From Bacteroidales bacterium (lineage in GTDB: Bacteria > Bacteroidota > Bacteroidia > Bacteroidales > Prolixibacteraceae): DNA of 64,000 nucleotides. Positions 1-8,793 of the stretch are shown here, piece after piece. Position 1 is the first letter of the stretch, and every line of letters begins with the position of its first letter. The stretch is from positions 1-64,000 of the forward strand of contig JAAYAG010000119.1 in the NCBI GenBank assembly GCA_012719495.1. The letters run 5' to 3'. The translations under genes and the position numbers were made by a program. The notes under the pieces are model-generated. The model ran no database searches. It saw only the letters and a program-made list of their open reading frames with translations, and had not been told where the DNA came from.

Positions 1-336
1 ATCGAGGAAATTTAATGCAGGCAAACAGTGTTTTATGCAAAGCTCATTGTCCGCCACTTGTAAACAGCAATCTTCTGCTTTAAAATCACTTAAAATAACC
101 CGTTATTCCTGCGTGATTTTGCATTGAATCTTACTGTTTACAAGCGGCCTGTACTCAAAAATAAAGTCGAACTCAGGTTAATACTTATTCCACAACCCCC
201 GCAGCGCAAATTCATCAATGATAACTGGGAAAATAAAGGAGATATAAAATTCTTTGCGATGTTGCAACCCTTACTTTTTTTTTCTGTCACTATTGCTGTA
301 TGATGATTTGAAGAAATCATTAAAACAGTTTTAGCC
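1..336. other. Gene-free leader region at window edge
   Basis: I see no convincing gene here. Two 18-base arms at 53-70 and 131-148 form an inverted repeat with two mismatches around a core CTTGTAAACAG / CTGTTTACAAG, separated by 60 bases. It could be the 3' hairpin of a gene outside the window or part of the leader of the downstream DUF2807 pair. The only long reading frame, on the minus strand and running into the next gene, has no recognisable protein features. Confidence 0.4.
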
Positions 337-1041
337 ATGAAGACACAAGCATTATTAACTTTTTTCATTCTCTTATTTGCCATAAACAGCAAGGCCGAAG
401 AGGTTGGCGAGTCCCGGGATTTGCACCCTTTTCGCGAGGTTTCGCTTCGCTTATCGGCCAACCTGTTTATCGAGCAGGGCGACGAGTACCGCATCGAGAT
501 GAGTGGCCGTCAGGAAACCCTCGACCGCATGATTGTTGAAGTGGTCGATCATAAGCTCATCATCCGTTTTAGTTACGAAGATATGTTGCTCGGTAATTTC
601 GATGCAGGAAAAATAACACTTAAGGTTACTACGCCTACAATTGAAATGCTCAGCATTGCCGGGTCTGGTAATATTATCGCAGAGAAGCCCGTTCAGTCGC
701 GGGTTCTTGAGCTTTTTATTGCCGGTAGTGGCGATATTAAAATTGCAAACCTCTCCTGCGAACGTGTCGAAACTGAGATTACCGGCTCGGGCGATGTGGT
801 ATTGTCGGGCCAACCGGTTAAGGAAGTTCGGGTACTTATTGCGGGTTCTGGAAATTTTATTGGCAGTCAGTTGAAAACCGAATTTGCGAAGGTGAGGATT
901 GCCGGCTCAGGTAATTGTGATATTTATGCCGATAACTTCATCGATGCCCGCATTGTGGGGTCGGGCGATATCAGGTACAAAGGCGAAGCACTTGTCGAAT
1001 CGGGCATCTCGGGCTCAGGAAAAATACAAAAGATTAATTAA
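337..1041 (+). CDS. DUF2807 (GIN domain) secreted protein
   Basis: This 234-residue protein starts with a signal peptide (MKTQALLTFFILLFAINSKA). The rest is a DUF2807 'putative auto-transporter adhesin, head GIN' domain, shown by the repeating beta-strand pattern in which short strands end in G-S-G or G-S-G-N/D (about residues 106 to 230). Such proteins form right-handed beta-solenoids outside the inner membrane, and their role is poorly defined. It lies 18 bases upstream of a second GIN protein, so the pair is probably an operon. The first residues after the signal (FREVSLRLSANLFIEQGD) are the usual GIN entry motif. The family assignment is fairly sure; an adhesin function is not. Confidence 0.85.
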   Translation: MKTQALLTFFILLFAINSKAEEVGESRDLHPFREVSLRLSANLFIEQGDEYRIEMSGRQETLDRMIVEVVDHKLIIRFSYEDMLLGNFDAGKITLKVTTPTIEMLSIAGSGNIIAEKPVQSRVLELFIAGSGDIKIANLSCERVETEITGSGDVVLSGQPVKEVRVLIAGSGNFIGSQLKTEFAKVRIAGSGNCDIYADNFIDARIVGSGDIRYKGEALVESGISGSGKIQKIN

Positions 1042-1059
1042 CTACTTATATTACAAGCC

Positions 1060-1842
1060 ATGAAAACATTAATTAAAATTTCAACTATTATTTTGCTTAT
1101 TTTAAGCATGAACGCATGCCTGTACTTTCCAGCATGCATATCGGGCAGCGGCCCGGTCATTACTCGTGAATTCGACCTTCGTAATTTTGATGAAATAAGC
1201 AGCGAAACGGTTATCGACATCGAGGTTGTACAGGGCGACCAGTACAAAGTTGTTGCTGAGGGGCACGAGAACATTATGAGTTTCCTCGACTTAAAAGTGG
1301 TAAACAACCGCCTCTATATCGATTTGACTCACGGAAGTTTTAGCCATTTCGAGATGAAGATATTTATTACCGTTCCTACTCTTAAGGAAATTGAAGTAGA
1401 GAGTACCGGGAATATCCGCATCGATGGATTTTCTAACCTAGAATCGCTTAAGGTGAAGAGCAACAGCACTGGCAACATTGTTGGTGACGGGGAATTCGTT
1501 ATCGATGGCGACCTCGAAATTATCAGCCATTCAACAGGCAACATCAGGCTCGAAGCTATTTGCCACGATATTGATGTACGCTCTTCGTCGACCGGAAATG
1601 TTTCAATTGAAGGAAGTTGCTCGTATCAAAACGTTTCGCTCAGCGGGACTGGTAATTACAATGCATTCGACTTATACAGCGAAGAGTGCGAAGTTGATAT
1701 AAACGGTACAGGCGATGCAAGGGTCTTTGCCGATAAGCAACTTGATGTTACTATTCGCAGCGTAGGTAATGTATATTACAAAGGACGCCCCGATGTTAAT
1801 ATTAAAGATTATAGTGTTGGTGATTTAATATCTGTAAATTAA
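1060..1842 (+). CDS. DUF2807 (GIN domain) lipoprotein
   Basis: This 260-residue paralogue of the preceding gene carries a lipoprotein signal instead of a plain signal peptide: a hydrophobic stretch ending in LSMNAC, with the lipidated Cys near residue 20. The remainder is a GIN beta-solenoid with repeated S-T-G-N and G-T-G-N turns (about residues 113-230). It would sit on the envelope as a lipid-anchored protein beside the secreted form. Spacing to the upstream gene is 18 bases. Transcription ends at the strong hairpin at 1859-1896. Function is unknown. Two tandem GIN proteins, one lipidated and one not, are common in Bacteroidota. Confidence 0.85.
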   Translation: MKTLIKISTIILLILSMNACLYFPACISGSGPVITREFDLRNFDEISSETVIDIEVVQGDQYKVVAEGHENIMSFLDLKVVNNRLYIDLTHGSFSHFEMKIFITVPTLKEIEVESTGNIRIDGFSNLESLKVKSNSTGNIVGDGEFVIDGDLEIISHSTGNIRLEAICHDIDVRSSSTGNVSIEGSCSYQNVSLSGTGNYNAFDLYSEECEVDINGTGDARVFADKQLDVTIRSVGNVYYKGRPDVNIKDYSVGDLISVN

Positions 1843-1858
1843 CCCTATATTTCCCCAC

Positions 1859-1896
1859 AAAAGAAAGAGACAGCTGTAAGGTTGTCTCTTTCTTTT
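1859..1896. terminator. Bidirectional terminator between convergent genes
   Basis: Arms 1859-1872 and 1883-1896 are perfectly complementary over 14 bases, with a 10-base loop. An A-rich arm on one side and a T-rich arm on the other give a U-tract in either direction. It sits between the plus-strand GIN operon and the minus-strand porX gene, so it likely ends both transcripts. Confidence 0.85.
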
Positions 1897-1947
1897 ATAT
1901 TGATATAATGACTTGATAATAAAATTATTGAATTCTTTTTTTTATGT

Positions 1948-3510
1948 TTACCTTGGGTGAAGTTGAATGACCGGAATGATCATTTCTTCCATCGAAATTC
2001 CCCCGTGTTGAAACGAATTCTTGTAAAAGTTGGCAAAGTAATTCAGGTTGTTGGGGTAAACAAAGAAATCCTGGTTCATGGCAAAAATATACGACGAAGA
2101 GAGGTTGGGCGAAGGCAAGCGTGCATCTTCAGGTTTTCTGATTTCGAATACCTCTTTTGGATTGTAGTTTAAATTACGGCCAAGTTTATAACGCAAATTC
2201 GAGTTGGTCGATTTTTCCCCGATTACTTTCACCGCATTATTTACTTTTATGGTGCCGTGGTCGGTGGTGACAATCACTTCAATATTATTGTTGCTAAGTT
2301 CTTTGAGTAGTTCTTTCAGCCCCGAGTGCTGAAACCAGTTTGCCGAGAGAGCCCTGTACGCTGCTTCGTTACCGGCCAGCTCTTTAATCATGTTCATCTC
2401 TGTGCGGGCATGCGAAATCATATCAATTGAGTTGATTACCATTACCGACAAGTCTGAATGTATGATTTGGCTGATGCTTTCATTGCTTTTAAGGCCTTGC
2501 TTCGCGGTGGTCATTTTTTCGAAATAGAGTTTCTCTTTCCGCCCGTTTCTGATGAGTTGCTTTGTCAGCAACTCCTCTTCGAAGTTGTTTTTGCCTCCTT
2601 CTTCGTTATCGTCGTCGTCCCAGCAATTAGGATGTATTTTTTTGATGTCGGCGGGCATTAACCCTGCAAAGATACTGTTGCGGGCATACATGGTGGCCGT
2701 AGGTAAAATGCTGAAATACATGTCGTCGCTGGCAATGCTGTAATTTTCACACATGAGAGGGCTAATGGCACGCCATTGGTCATAGCGCAAATTGTCGATC
2801 AGCAAAACAAACACCTTCATCTTTTTGTCGAGGAGGGGAAATATCTTTTTTCTGAAGAGGTCGGGCGATAAAATTGGCCGTTCTTCTTTTTCTGTTTTTA
2901 ACCAATCGAGATAATTTTTCTTAACAAAGCGGTTGAATGCCTGATTGGCTTCATTTTTTTGGAACAGAATGACATCGTCCATGGCTTTGTCGTCAGAGTT
3001 GCTTAGTTCCATCTCCCAAAACACCAGTTTTCGGTACACTTCTTTCCAATCTGAAATCGAAAACGAGTCGTTAATTTGCATGCCCAGTTTCGAAAATTCC
3101 ATTTGGTAGGCCGAGGTTGTTTTTTTGGTTACCAACTCTTTATTTTCAACATTTTTCTTTATCGACAGAAGTATCTGGTTGGGTTTCACTGGCTTTATAA
3201 GATAATCGGCCATGCGCGAGCCAATGGCTTCGTCCATAATCGATTCTTCTTCGCTCTTGGTGATCATCACCACTGGAATAATATTGTTGATTTCTTTTAT
3301 GCGGGTTAGTGTTTCAAGTCCGCTGAACCCCGGCATATTTTCATCGAGGAAAATTATATCGTATGCGTTGTTTTTTACCAGATCGATTGCGTCCGATCCG
3401 TTGGTTGCAGTAGCTACATCGTACCCTTTTTTTTCAAGAAAGATGATGTATGGTTTGAGCAGGTCCATCTCATCGTCGACCCATAAAATCTTAATGCTTT
3501 TCGTTTGCAT
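1948..3510 (-). CDS. porX: T9SS response regulator PorX (REC-PglZ)
   Basis: The 520-residue product has an N-terminal receiver domain and a C-terminal PglZ/alkaline-phosphatase-like domain, the architecture and length of PorX. Receiver residues are visible: acidic pocket D12-D13, phospho-acceptor D56 (FLDENMPG), T84 and K106 (LIKPVKP). The PglZ part (about 200-517) shows LLIDNLRYDQW and VTTDHGTI, carrying putative metal ligands. In Porphyromonas and Flavobacterium, PorX works with the kinase PorY to control T9SS genes and binds the PorL motor component; the PglZ domain has been reported as a phosphodiesterase acting on cyclic or linear oligonucleotides. It lies 95 bases downstream of sprE/porW on the same strand. 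No PorY-like kinase is in the window. Confidence 0.93.
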   Translation of the reverse strand: MQTKSIKILWVDDEMDLLKPYIIFLEKKGYDVATATNGSDAIDLVKNNAYDIIFLDENMPGFSGLETLTRIKEINNIIPVVMITKSEEESIMDEAIGSRMADYLIKPVKPNQILLSIKKNVENKELVTKKTTSAYQMEFSKLGMQINDSFSISDWKEVYRKLVFWEMELSNSDDKAMDDVILFQKNEANQAFNRFVKKNYLDWLKTEKEERPILSPDLFRKKIFPLLDKKMKVFVLLIDNLRYDQWRAISPLMCENYSIASDDMYFSILPTATMYARNSIFAGLMPADIKKIHPNCWDDDDNEEGGKNNFEEELLTKQLIRNGRKEKLYFEKMTTAKQGLKSNESISQIIHSDLSVMVINSIDMISHARTEMNMIKELAGNEAAYRALSANWFQHSGLKELLKELSNNNIEVIVTTDHGTIKVNNAVKVIGEKSTNSNLRYKLGRNLNYNPKEVFEIRKPEDARLPSPNLSSSYIFAMNQDFFVYPNNLNYFANFYKNSFQHGGISMEEMIIPVIQLHPR

Positions 3511-3605
3511 GTCTATTGCAGTTTATATTTCCGGTTCTTATCTTAAATAGTAACAACCGGCAGGCCCTTTTATTGTTCGACCGAGCTTGGCTTTACATCT
3601 TTTAA

Positions 3606-6600
3606 CTAATAATACTTTTCGTAGAATTGCTGATAGGCTCCCAATTCTTTGCTTGCTTTAAGTTTCGCGAGGTTACTGTTGCTAATGATATAGGCCTTGT
3701 AGTTTGCATTTTTTAACGACATCTGAACCCGTTGATCGGTTTTTGTATCTTCTATATAGGTTTGGGCTTTTTCTTTGCTTGTGAAGCCCGAAATGATGGT
3801 TGCGGCCATTATATCGTCGAATGGTTCTGTTTTCACCGATAGCCCATCGTTGCGGTATTTCATAGTGTTAAACCGAACAAGGTACGAAACAAGAAGGTTT
3901 TGGTTCGGACTTTTCGCAGGCAGCAGGTATATCAGACTGTGGCTTTCCTGGGCATTAAAAGTAAACGGGCTCGTTTCTTCCGGTTCAGGTTGTGGAGTAG
4001 ATGGCTGTATCTGCCCACTTTCGTTGTTCAGGCTGTCTGAAGATGTTTCCTGCAACGGAACATCGGGCGAAACCGGGCTAGCCACAACTGCTGGTTGAGT
4101 TGTGGTGTCGGCTGAAATTATTTCTTGTTGTTCAGTAATTTTTTCCGGTTCAGCAGCTGCCGGGGATGCGCTTTCCGGCTCTGCTACAGTGGGTTGAACG
4201 TTGCTAACGGGTTTTTCTTCTGCTTTTGCTGGTTCGGCATTATTTTTCACAACCGGGGCCTGGGGAGCCTTACGGATATAGTTTATCTGGTAGAACTTCT
4301 TCCACTCTTCGATATCGCCTGTACTTACAAGTTTTTTAAGGTTTTCTTCGCTGCCAGCATACAGCTCGTAGCTTGTTTTTAGGGTACTGAAGAGGTCTTT
4401 CTTATCCCTGATTTGCTTTAGATATTGATTTGCTTCGTAGGCATTGGCAAACGAAGAGACAGTTAGCAAGGAATGGTCAGGCATTTTTGATGGGATTACC
4501 CGGAGCCTTTTCTCGCGGTGGTTGGCCGAGTTGTATTTGATCAGGTCGCGCATTAAAAATCCTGTACCGGCATTTTTGTCATCAATCATGATAATAACGC
4601 TATGGGACAAACTGTGGTCGGCACTAAAAAGTTGTTCTTTTTTTACCGGGGTGTAATTCGCATCGGCAGTTTCAATTACAACATATTCGCCTTGTTCTTT
4701 CAGTTGGCTATTTGGATCTTCTTTCAGACGGGCCATAAGGGCTTCGGGCGACTCAAGCTCTTTGTCGGAGAATTTTCCGGTGGCAAGAGTGCTGTAATTT
4801 TTGGCAAAATAGGCCACATATTCGTCATAGGTGCGGTCGTTGAGCATTTGCCGATAGTTGCTGTTCGATACAATAAAGTTCAGGTATGGTTTTCCCGCAA
4901 GGGTTTTAAACACATCGGGCTTTCTGATGATCGACATAAAATAGACCATGGCACTTTCTTTATTGTCGAAATTGCGCACAATAACAAGGGATGTTTCCTG
5001 GTTTAGGTTTTCTGTCTCAATCTCGAAATCGAGCGAGGTATAATGGTCGAGGTTGTAATTGGCAAGGTCAAATTTTAACCGGTTTATATCAACTTGGTTT
5101 TGACTTGGATATGCAATAATAAAGTAATGGAGCAATTCATTGTCGGTATCCCATTTTTCAACGTTCAATTCTCCTTCAGCTACGGTTTTGGCCAGCAGTT
5201 CGTTGTTTTTAATTACGTCGTTCAGGTAGCCCGAAGAAACAAGTTGATCGTAGTTGGTAAATTTCTCTTCTTTGATGTATGAAAGAATTTTTTCGGCCAG
5301 TTTAACTGGTTGGGCACTGGGGTAGCGGTTTATGTATGCTCGTAACGAGTCGCCCAATCCATTTTTATTCATGATATTGGTTTCGGCAATAGCACGAATA
5401 AACTGTGCTTTGCTCAGCAAATCGGCATCGGGTTTCATACTGATTGCTTTGCGGCTGTATTGAGCTGCGTTGGCATAGTCGTTATTCTTAAAAGCAGAGA
5501 ATGCTAGCATATAAAGGCGGTTAATGCTGTCTTTCCGGGCTGCTTCTTCTATCAGAAAATTGGGGTTCTGCAGATATTTTGCATAGTTCGACTCTGGAAA
5601 ACTACTGATGATTAAATCTTTGTAGTATTGTGCGCTGTCAGGGCGTTCCATGGTTTTATACAGGTCCCAAAGGTTGAACCACGATGTCAATTGGTAAATA
5701 TTGTCGGGGTAGCGTTTGTTCAAATCGGTGAAATTGTAGATCGAGTTGCTGAAATCGCTGAATTCATTTTTCAGGATCGAACCGGCATCGAAGCGGGCAT
5801 CCCTGATTTTTGTGTGCGACGCACTCATCATTGAATCGGTGAGCGGAATATCTTGCAAATAGTATTCAGTGGTAAGCGGATCGTCAGCCCTTGCAGCTTC
5901 TTCTCCGGCAATTTCTTCGGCCAATTCGCCATCTGCAGCTTCATCTCCGTCTTCAGAGAAGCTTGCATTTTTGTTTTTCCGGCGCCAGTTGTCTTCGTTT
6001 TGGCGTTTCCCCCAAAGCCGCTCAAATTCTTTTTTCCCGTACGAAACGGTTGATGTGTTGTAAAAATAGAAGCTCGAGCCTGCGGTGTTTAGCCTCATAC
6101 GGTTTGAGTTGGCCCTGTAATAGGCTGTTGGGTCGTTGTCTACCATCAGCTCTTGCTGCTGTTTTTCTTTTTCGTTACTTATCCAAAGGGCAATCTTTTT
6201 ATCGAGTTCAGCTTTTGGCAAACCGGCCAATTTTTGCAAGCTGTCCTGAGTTTCTACTGTTTTTAGGTTTTCGACCAGTTTATCGAGTGTGTTGTATTTT
6301 TCCGAAATCAGTTCATAATTTGGGTAACTCTCGTCAATTATAGTCATTGCGCTGTCGTAGTATGCTCCGGAGGGAATGTATTGTTTCCGGTCGAAATAAA
6401 TATCACCAAGTGTCAGGCTGCTAAGTGCTTTTTGGTGAATATTGTTACGCGACACAGCTGCCGACTTCTTGTAAAGTTCTATAGCGTCGTCAATCTTTCC
6501 CTCGTTGAAACTGATGTTTCCCAGCGCGTAATAGATTTGGTCGAGATATGGCTGGTTCCATTTCTTTTTGCGCATTTTGTTCAGGTCTTTACGCAGTTGC

Positions 6601-7490
6601 GCAATATTGCCTTCGCCCGAGAGTACTTGGGCACTTCTGATGCGCGCATTGAAAAGCATCTGATATTCGGGGCTGCGGCGTATAACCTGCCGGTATGCAG
6701 CCAGTGCCTGGTCGCGTTTGCCGGTTTCCTGGTAGAGCTGCCCCAAAATGAAGGTATATCTCGATTTACGTTTGTTGCCTTTTATCTTTTTTATCCCAAT
6801 GTCAAGGCTATGGATGGCTTCATCGTAATGCTGTTGCTTCATGTGCATGTCGGCACTCACAATAGCCAGTTCCCCTTCGAGTTTCTTTGGAAATTCTTTG
6901 TCGCTTTCGAGCATTTGCACCAGTTGAGCTGCTTCTGAAAACCGCCCGTCTTCGCTAAGGCTCCTGATAAGCCATAAATAAGCTTCGAAACGCACGGGGT
7001 CGTTTTTATATTTTCTGATGATCAGCTGGAAGGTGCTGGTCGCCATAATGTATTCTTTTTTATATAAATAGGCACGCCCCATCATAAGGTAGGCATCGTC
7101 GACCCAGCGGTTGTATTCCGATTTTATTTCGGACTTTTTATACCGGCCCGATTTGCTTTTTTTCTTAGGTGGTTTGGTTATTGAGTGCAGCTTAATGAGT
7201 TTTGTGCCTTTCTCAATGGCTGTGGTCATATCCGACGAAACAAGGGCTTCTGTTTTCGGGAGGCTCTCTTTATAAACGGGAAGGATTTTTGTATAATCTT
7301 CTTCTACCTGGGTTTCAATCTTTAACAGACCCGCTTTCATTGCTTCGTTTCCGTTGAAATAAACATTGTAGTGCGCAGTCAGGTTGTGGTAGTTGCGGTT
7401 AACAAATGTGTTTTTTTCTACCGAACACGAAAACAGTACGGTAAACGTAAACAAAGCAACAAGGTATTTATATAATGAAATCTTTTTCAA
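3606..7490 (-). CDS. sprE: T9SS/gliding TPR lipoprotein SprE/PorW
   Basis: This 1294-residue protein begins with a lipoprotein signal (TVLFSCSVEKN, Cys near residue 22), followed by the family's NTFVNRNYHNLTAHYNVYFN segment. TPR repeats fill roughly residues 110-420 and recur around 590-730. SprE/PorW is a lipoprotein needed for T9SS function and gliding, linking the motor to the outer-membrane translocon. The C-terminal third holds three related modules of about 110 residues (each ending in a pattern like SNSN..L......Y..FY...Y), with a Pro/Ala/Glu-rich linker before the last (about 1080-1170). The product is longer than the PorW and SprE proteins I know. It precedes porX in the same direction, matching a T9SS role. 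Confidence 0.88.
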   Translation of the reverse strand: MKKISLYKYLVALFTFTVLFSCSVEKNTFVNRNYHNLTAHYNVYFNGNEAMKAGLLKIETQVEEDYTKILPVYKESLPKTEALVSSDMTTAIEKGTKLIKLHSITKPPKKKSKSGRYKKSEIKSEYNRWVDDAYLMMGRAYLYKKEYIMATSTFQLIIRKYKNDPVRFEAYLWLIRSLSEDGRFSEAAQLVQMLESDKEFPKKLEGELAIVSADMHMKQQHYDEAIHSLDIGIKKIKGNKRKSRYTFILGQLYQETGKRDQALAAYRQVIRRSPEYQMLFNARIRSAQVLSGEGNIAQLRKDLNKMRKKKWNQPYLDQIYYALGNISFNEGKIDDAIELYKKSAAVSRNNIHQKALSSLTLGDIYFDRKQYIPSGAYYDSAMTIIDESYPNYELISEKYNTLDKLVENLKTVETQDSLQKLAGLPKAELDKKIALWISNEKEKQQQELMVDNDPTAYYRANSNRMRLNTAGSSFYFYNTSTVSYGKKEFERLWGKRQNEDNWRRKNKNASFSEDGDEAADGELAEEIAGEEAARADDPLTTEYYLQDIPLTDSMMSASHTKIRDARFDAGSILKNEFSDFSNSIYNFTDLNKRYPDNIYQLTSWFNLWDLYKTMERPDSAQYYKDLIISSFPESNYAKYLQNPNFLIEEAARKDSINRLYMLAFSAFKNNDYANAAQYSRKAISMKPDADLLSKAQFIRAIAETNIMNKNGLGDSLRAYINRYPSAQPVKLAEKILSYIKEEKFTNYDQLVSSGYLNDVIKNNELLAKTVAEGELNVEKWDTDNELLHYFIIAYPSQNQVDINRLKFDLANYNLDHYTSLDFEIETENLNQETSLVIVRNFDNKESAMVYFMSIIRKPDVFKTLAGKPYLNFIVSNSNYRQMLNDRTYDEYVAYFAKNYSTLATGKFSDKELESPEALMARLKEDPNSQLKEQGEYVVIETADANYTPVKKEQLFSADHSLSHSVIIMIDDKNAGTGFLMRDLIKYNSANHREKRLRVIPSKMPDHSLLTVSSFANAYEANQYLKQIRDKKDLFSTLKTSYELYAGSEENLKKLVSTGDIEEWKKFYQINYIRKAPQAPVVKNNAEPAKAEEKPVSNVQPTVAEPESASPAAAEPEKITEQQEIISADTTTQPAVVASPVSPDVPLQETSSDSLNNESGQIQPSTPQPEPEETSPFTFNAQESHSLIYLLPAKSPNQNLLVSYLVRFNTMKYRNDGLSVKTEPFDDIMAATIISGFTSKEKAQTYIEDTKTDQRVQMSLKNANYKAYIISNSNLAKLKASKELGAYQQFYEKYY

Positions 7491-7606
7491 AAGTTATAAG
7501 TCAAATTTTTGTACCGAAAACTAAAACTCTAAAAACATAAATATATTGTACATGTTAGCCCAGGGCTTTTCTAAAAATTATGCAATTATACGAAACTTTC
7601 AGAAGA

Positions 7607-8278
7607 TTATCTCTGATTGGCTTCAGTTAACCCTGCAACATAATTGAATAGCTTGATCAGATCGGCTTCATTTTTCTTTTTTAATTTTTCTTGCTGAATG
7701 AATTTTTTGATGGGTTCTTTTTCCCCGGGGAGCAAGGAAATAAAATCGGTGGTTTTTTCCACGTTGAAAAGCTCTTTCTGGTCGGGAGTGAAATAAATTA
7801 CGGGGTCTATTTTCCTGTATGCAGGATATTTTTTAATACTGCCATTTTTGTTCCACTTTACGGGCATAAACTCAACCTGATGTTTTTTTACCAGCATGGC
7901 ATTCTTTTGGCTGGCCAATAGTTCGTACACCATTGTTTTTTCAGGGTAATTCAGGTATACAAAGGTTTTCTCGCCCAGGGTTACTTTGGGCTTTAACGCC
8001 GGGTTGAGGTAAACGATGGTATTGTCTTGCTGTACTTCAATCATTTCGATGTAGATATTATACCGCATGTCGGCGATATAGCTGGTATTCCCAACGGTGA
8101 ATGATCCTTTGGTAAATTCAGGATTGAAATAAGGTGTGCCTTCGGTGTCGATGCTGTCGAGCTCCGACAAGGTTGCCGGAATTTTTTTTTCAATGAAAAT
8201 GCGTTCACTTAACAGGTTTTGCGAAAATAGCAGGTTGAAAGCCATTAGGGCTAGCAGCGTGGTAAATGCTTTTCTCAT
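7607..8278 (-). CDS. Secreted protein of unknown function
   Basis: The 223-residue product has a signal peptide (MRKAFTTLLALMAFNLLFSQ) and a mature part with alternating short strands and a Lys-rich C-terminal helix (about 190-215). I do not recognise the family. It resembles small secreted Bacteroidota proteins of unknown role. It lies 116 bases upstream of sprE and 21 bases downstream of rnpA on the same strand, so it may be co-transcribed with either. It could be periplasmic or outer-membrane associated; nothing shows an active site. Confidence 0.7.
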   Translation of the reverse strand: MRKAFTTLLALMAFNLLFSQNLLSERIFIEKKIPATLSELDSIDTEGTPYFNPEFTKGSFTVGNTSYIADMRYNIYIEMIEVQQDNTIVYLNPALKPKVTLGEKTFVYLNYPEKTMVYELLASQKNAMLVKKHQVEFMPVKWNKNGSIKKYPAYRKIDPVIYFTPDQKELFNVEKTTDFISLLPGEKEPIKKFIQQEKLKKKNEADLIKLFNYVAGLTEANQR

Positions 8279-8299
8279 GTTTCGTGTAATCTATTGATT

Positions 8300-8713
8300 T
8301 TATTGTAATTTATTCTTTTTCTCGAGTATTGTGTCCATCATCTTCTTCATTCCTTTTATCAGGGACTTTTGGATGAATGGGTATTCGGCAATTTCTTTGT
8401 TGGTGTAAATGACCATTAGCGAGACGTTTTTATTATTGCTGCGGAGCATTTCATATAAAGGATGTTTTCCAGTCCTGAAAGCTTCCCGCATACGCCGGCG
8501 GATTAGGTTCCGGTCTACAGCTTTCTTGAAATTCTTCCTTGGAACCGAAAAAACCACTTTTGCAGGGTACCGTTGCTCGTTGCTTTCTGTAACCAGGAAA
8601 ACAAAACGGAATGGAAAGCAAAAAACCATTTGTCCATCGGTAAAAAGTTTATCGATTACAATTCGGTTACACAACCGTTCTTCTTTTCTAAACGTATTTT
8701 GTTCGTTTTCCAT
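8300..8713 (-). CDS. rnpA: Ribonuclease P protein component
   Basis: This small basic protein (137 residues) carries the RnpA signature KKAVDRNLIRRRMREAFR at about residues 68-85, preceded by the SVPRKNFKK strand. It binds the RNase P RNA and aids 5' processing of tRNA precursors in the cytoplasm. It is not next to rpmH, which is common in Bacteroidota. The start at 8713 gives the normal length. The tsf terminator stands immediately upstream, so rnpA must have its own promoter in the short gap. Confidence 0.95.
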   Translation of the reverse strand: MENEQNTFRKEERLCNRIVIDKLFTDGQMVFCFPFRFVFLVTESNEQRYPAKVVFSVPRKNFKKAVDRNLIRRRMREAFRTGKHPLYEMLRSNNKNVSLMVIYTNKEIAEYPFIQKSLIKGMKKMMDTILEKKNKLQ

Positions 8714-8740
8714 GTATATTTTTCAGTCAGCTAAAATACA

Positions 8741-8771
8741 AAAAAACCGCCGTAACGAATTGCGGCGGTTT
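8741..8771 (-). terminator. Intrinsic terminator after tsf
   Basis: Arms 8744-8752 (AAACCGCCG) and 8763-8771 (CGGCGGTTT) pair perfectly over nine bases. On the minus strand the hairpin is followed by a run of seven T. It lies 22 bases beyond the tsf stop and closes the rplM-rpsI-rpsB-tsf transcript. Confidence 0.9.
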
Positions 8772-8793
8772 CAATATTGAATTGAGTTTTGTA

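Noticed and set aside
138-494. Minus-strand frame of 118 codons at the left end
   Set aside because: It overlaps the start of the GIN protein antisense, has no recognisable motif or signal, and is best explained as a shadow.
5828-6343. Several plus- and minus-strand frames inside sprE/porW
   Set aside because: They lie antisense or out of frame to a clear 1294-residue TPR protein and have unnatural composition.
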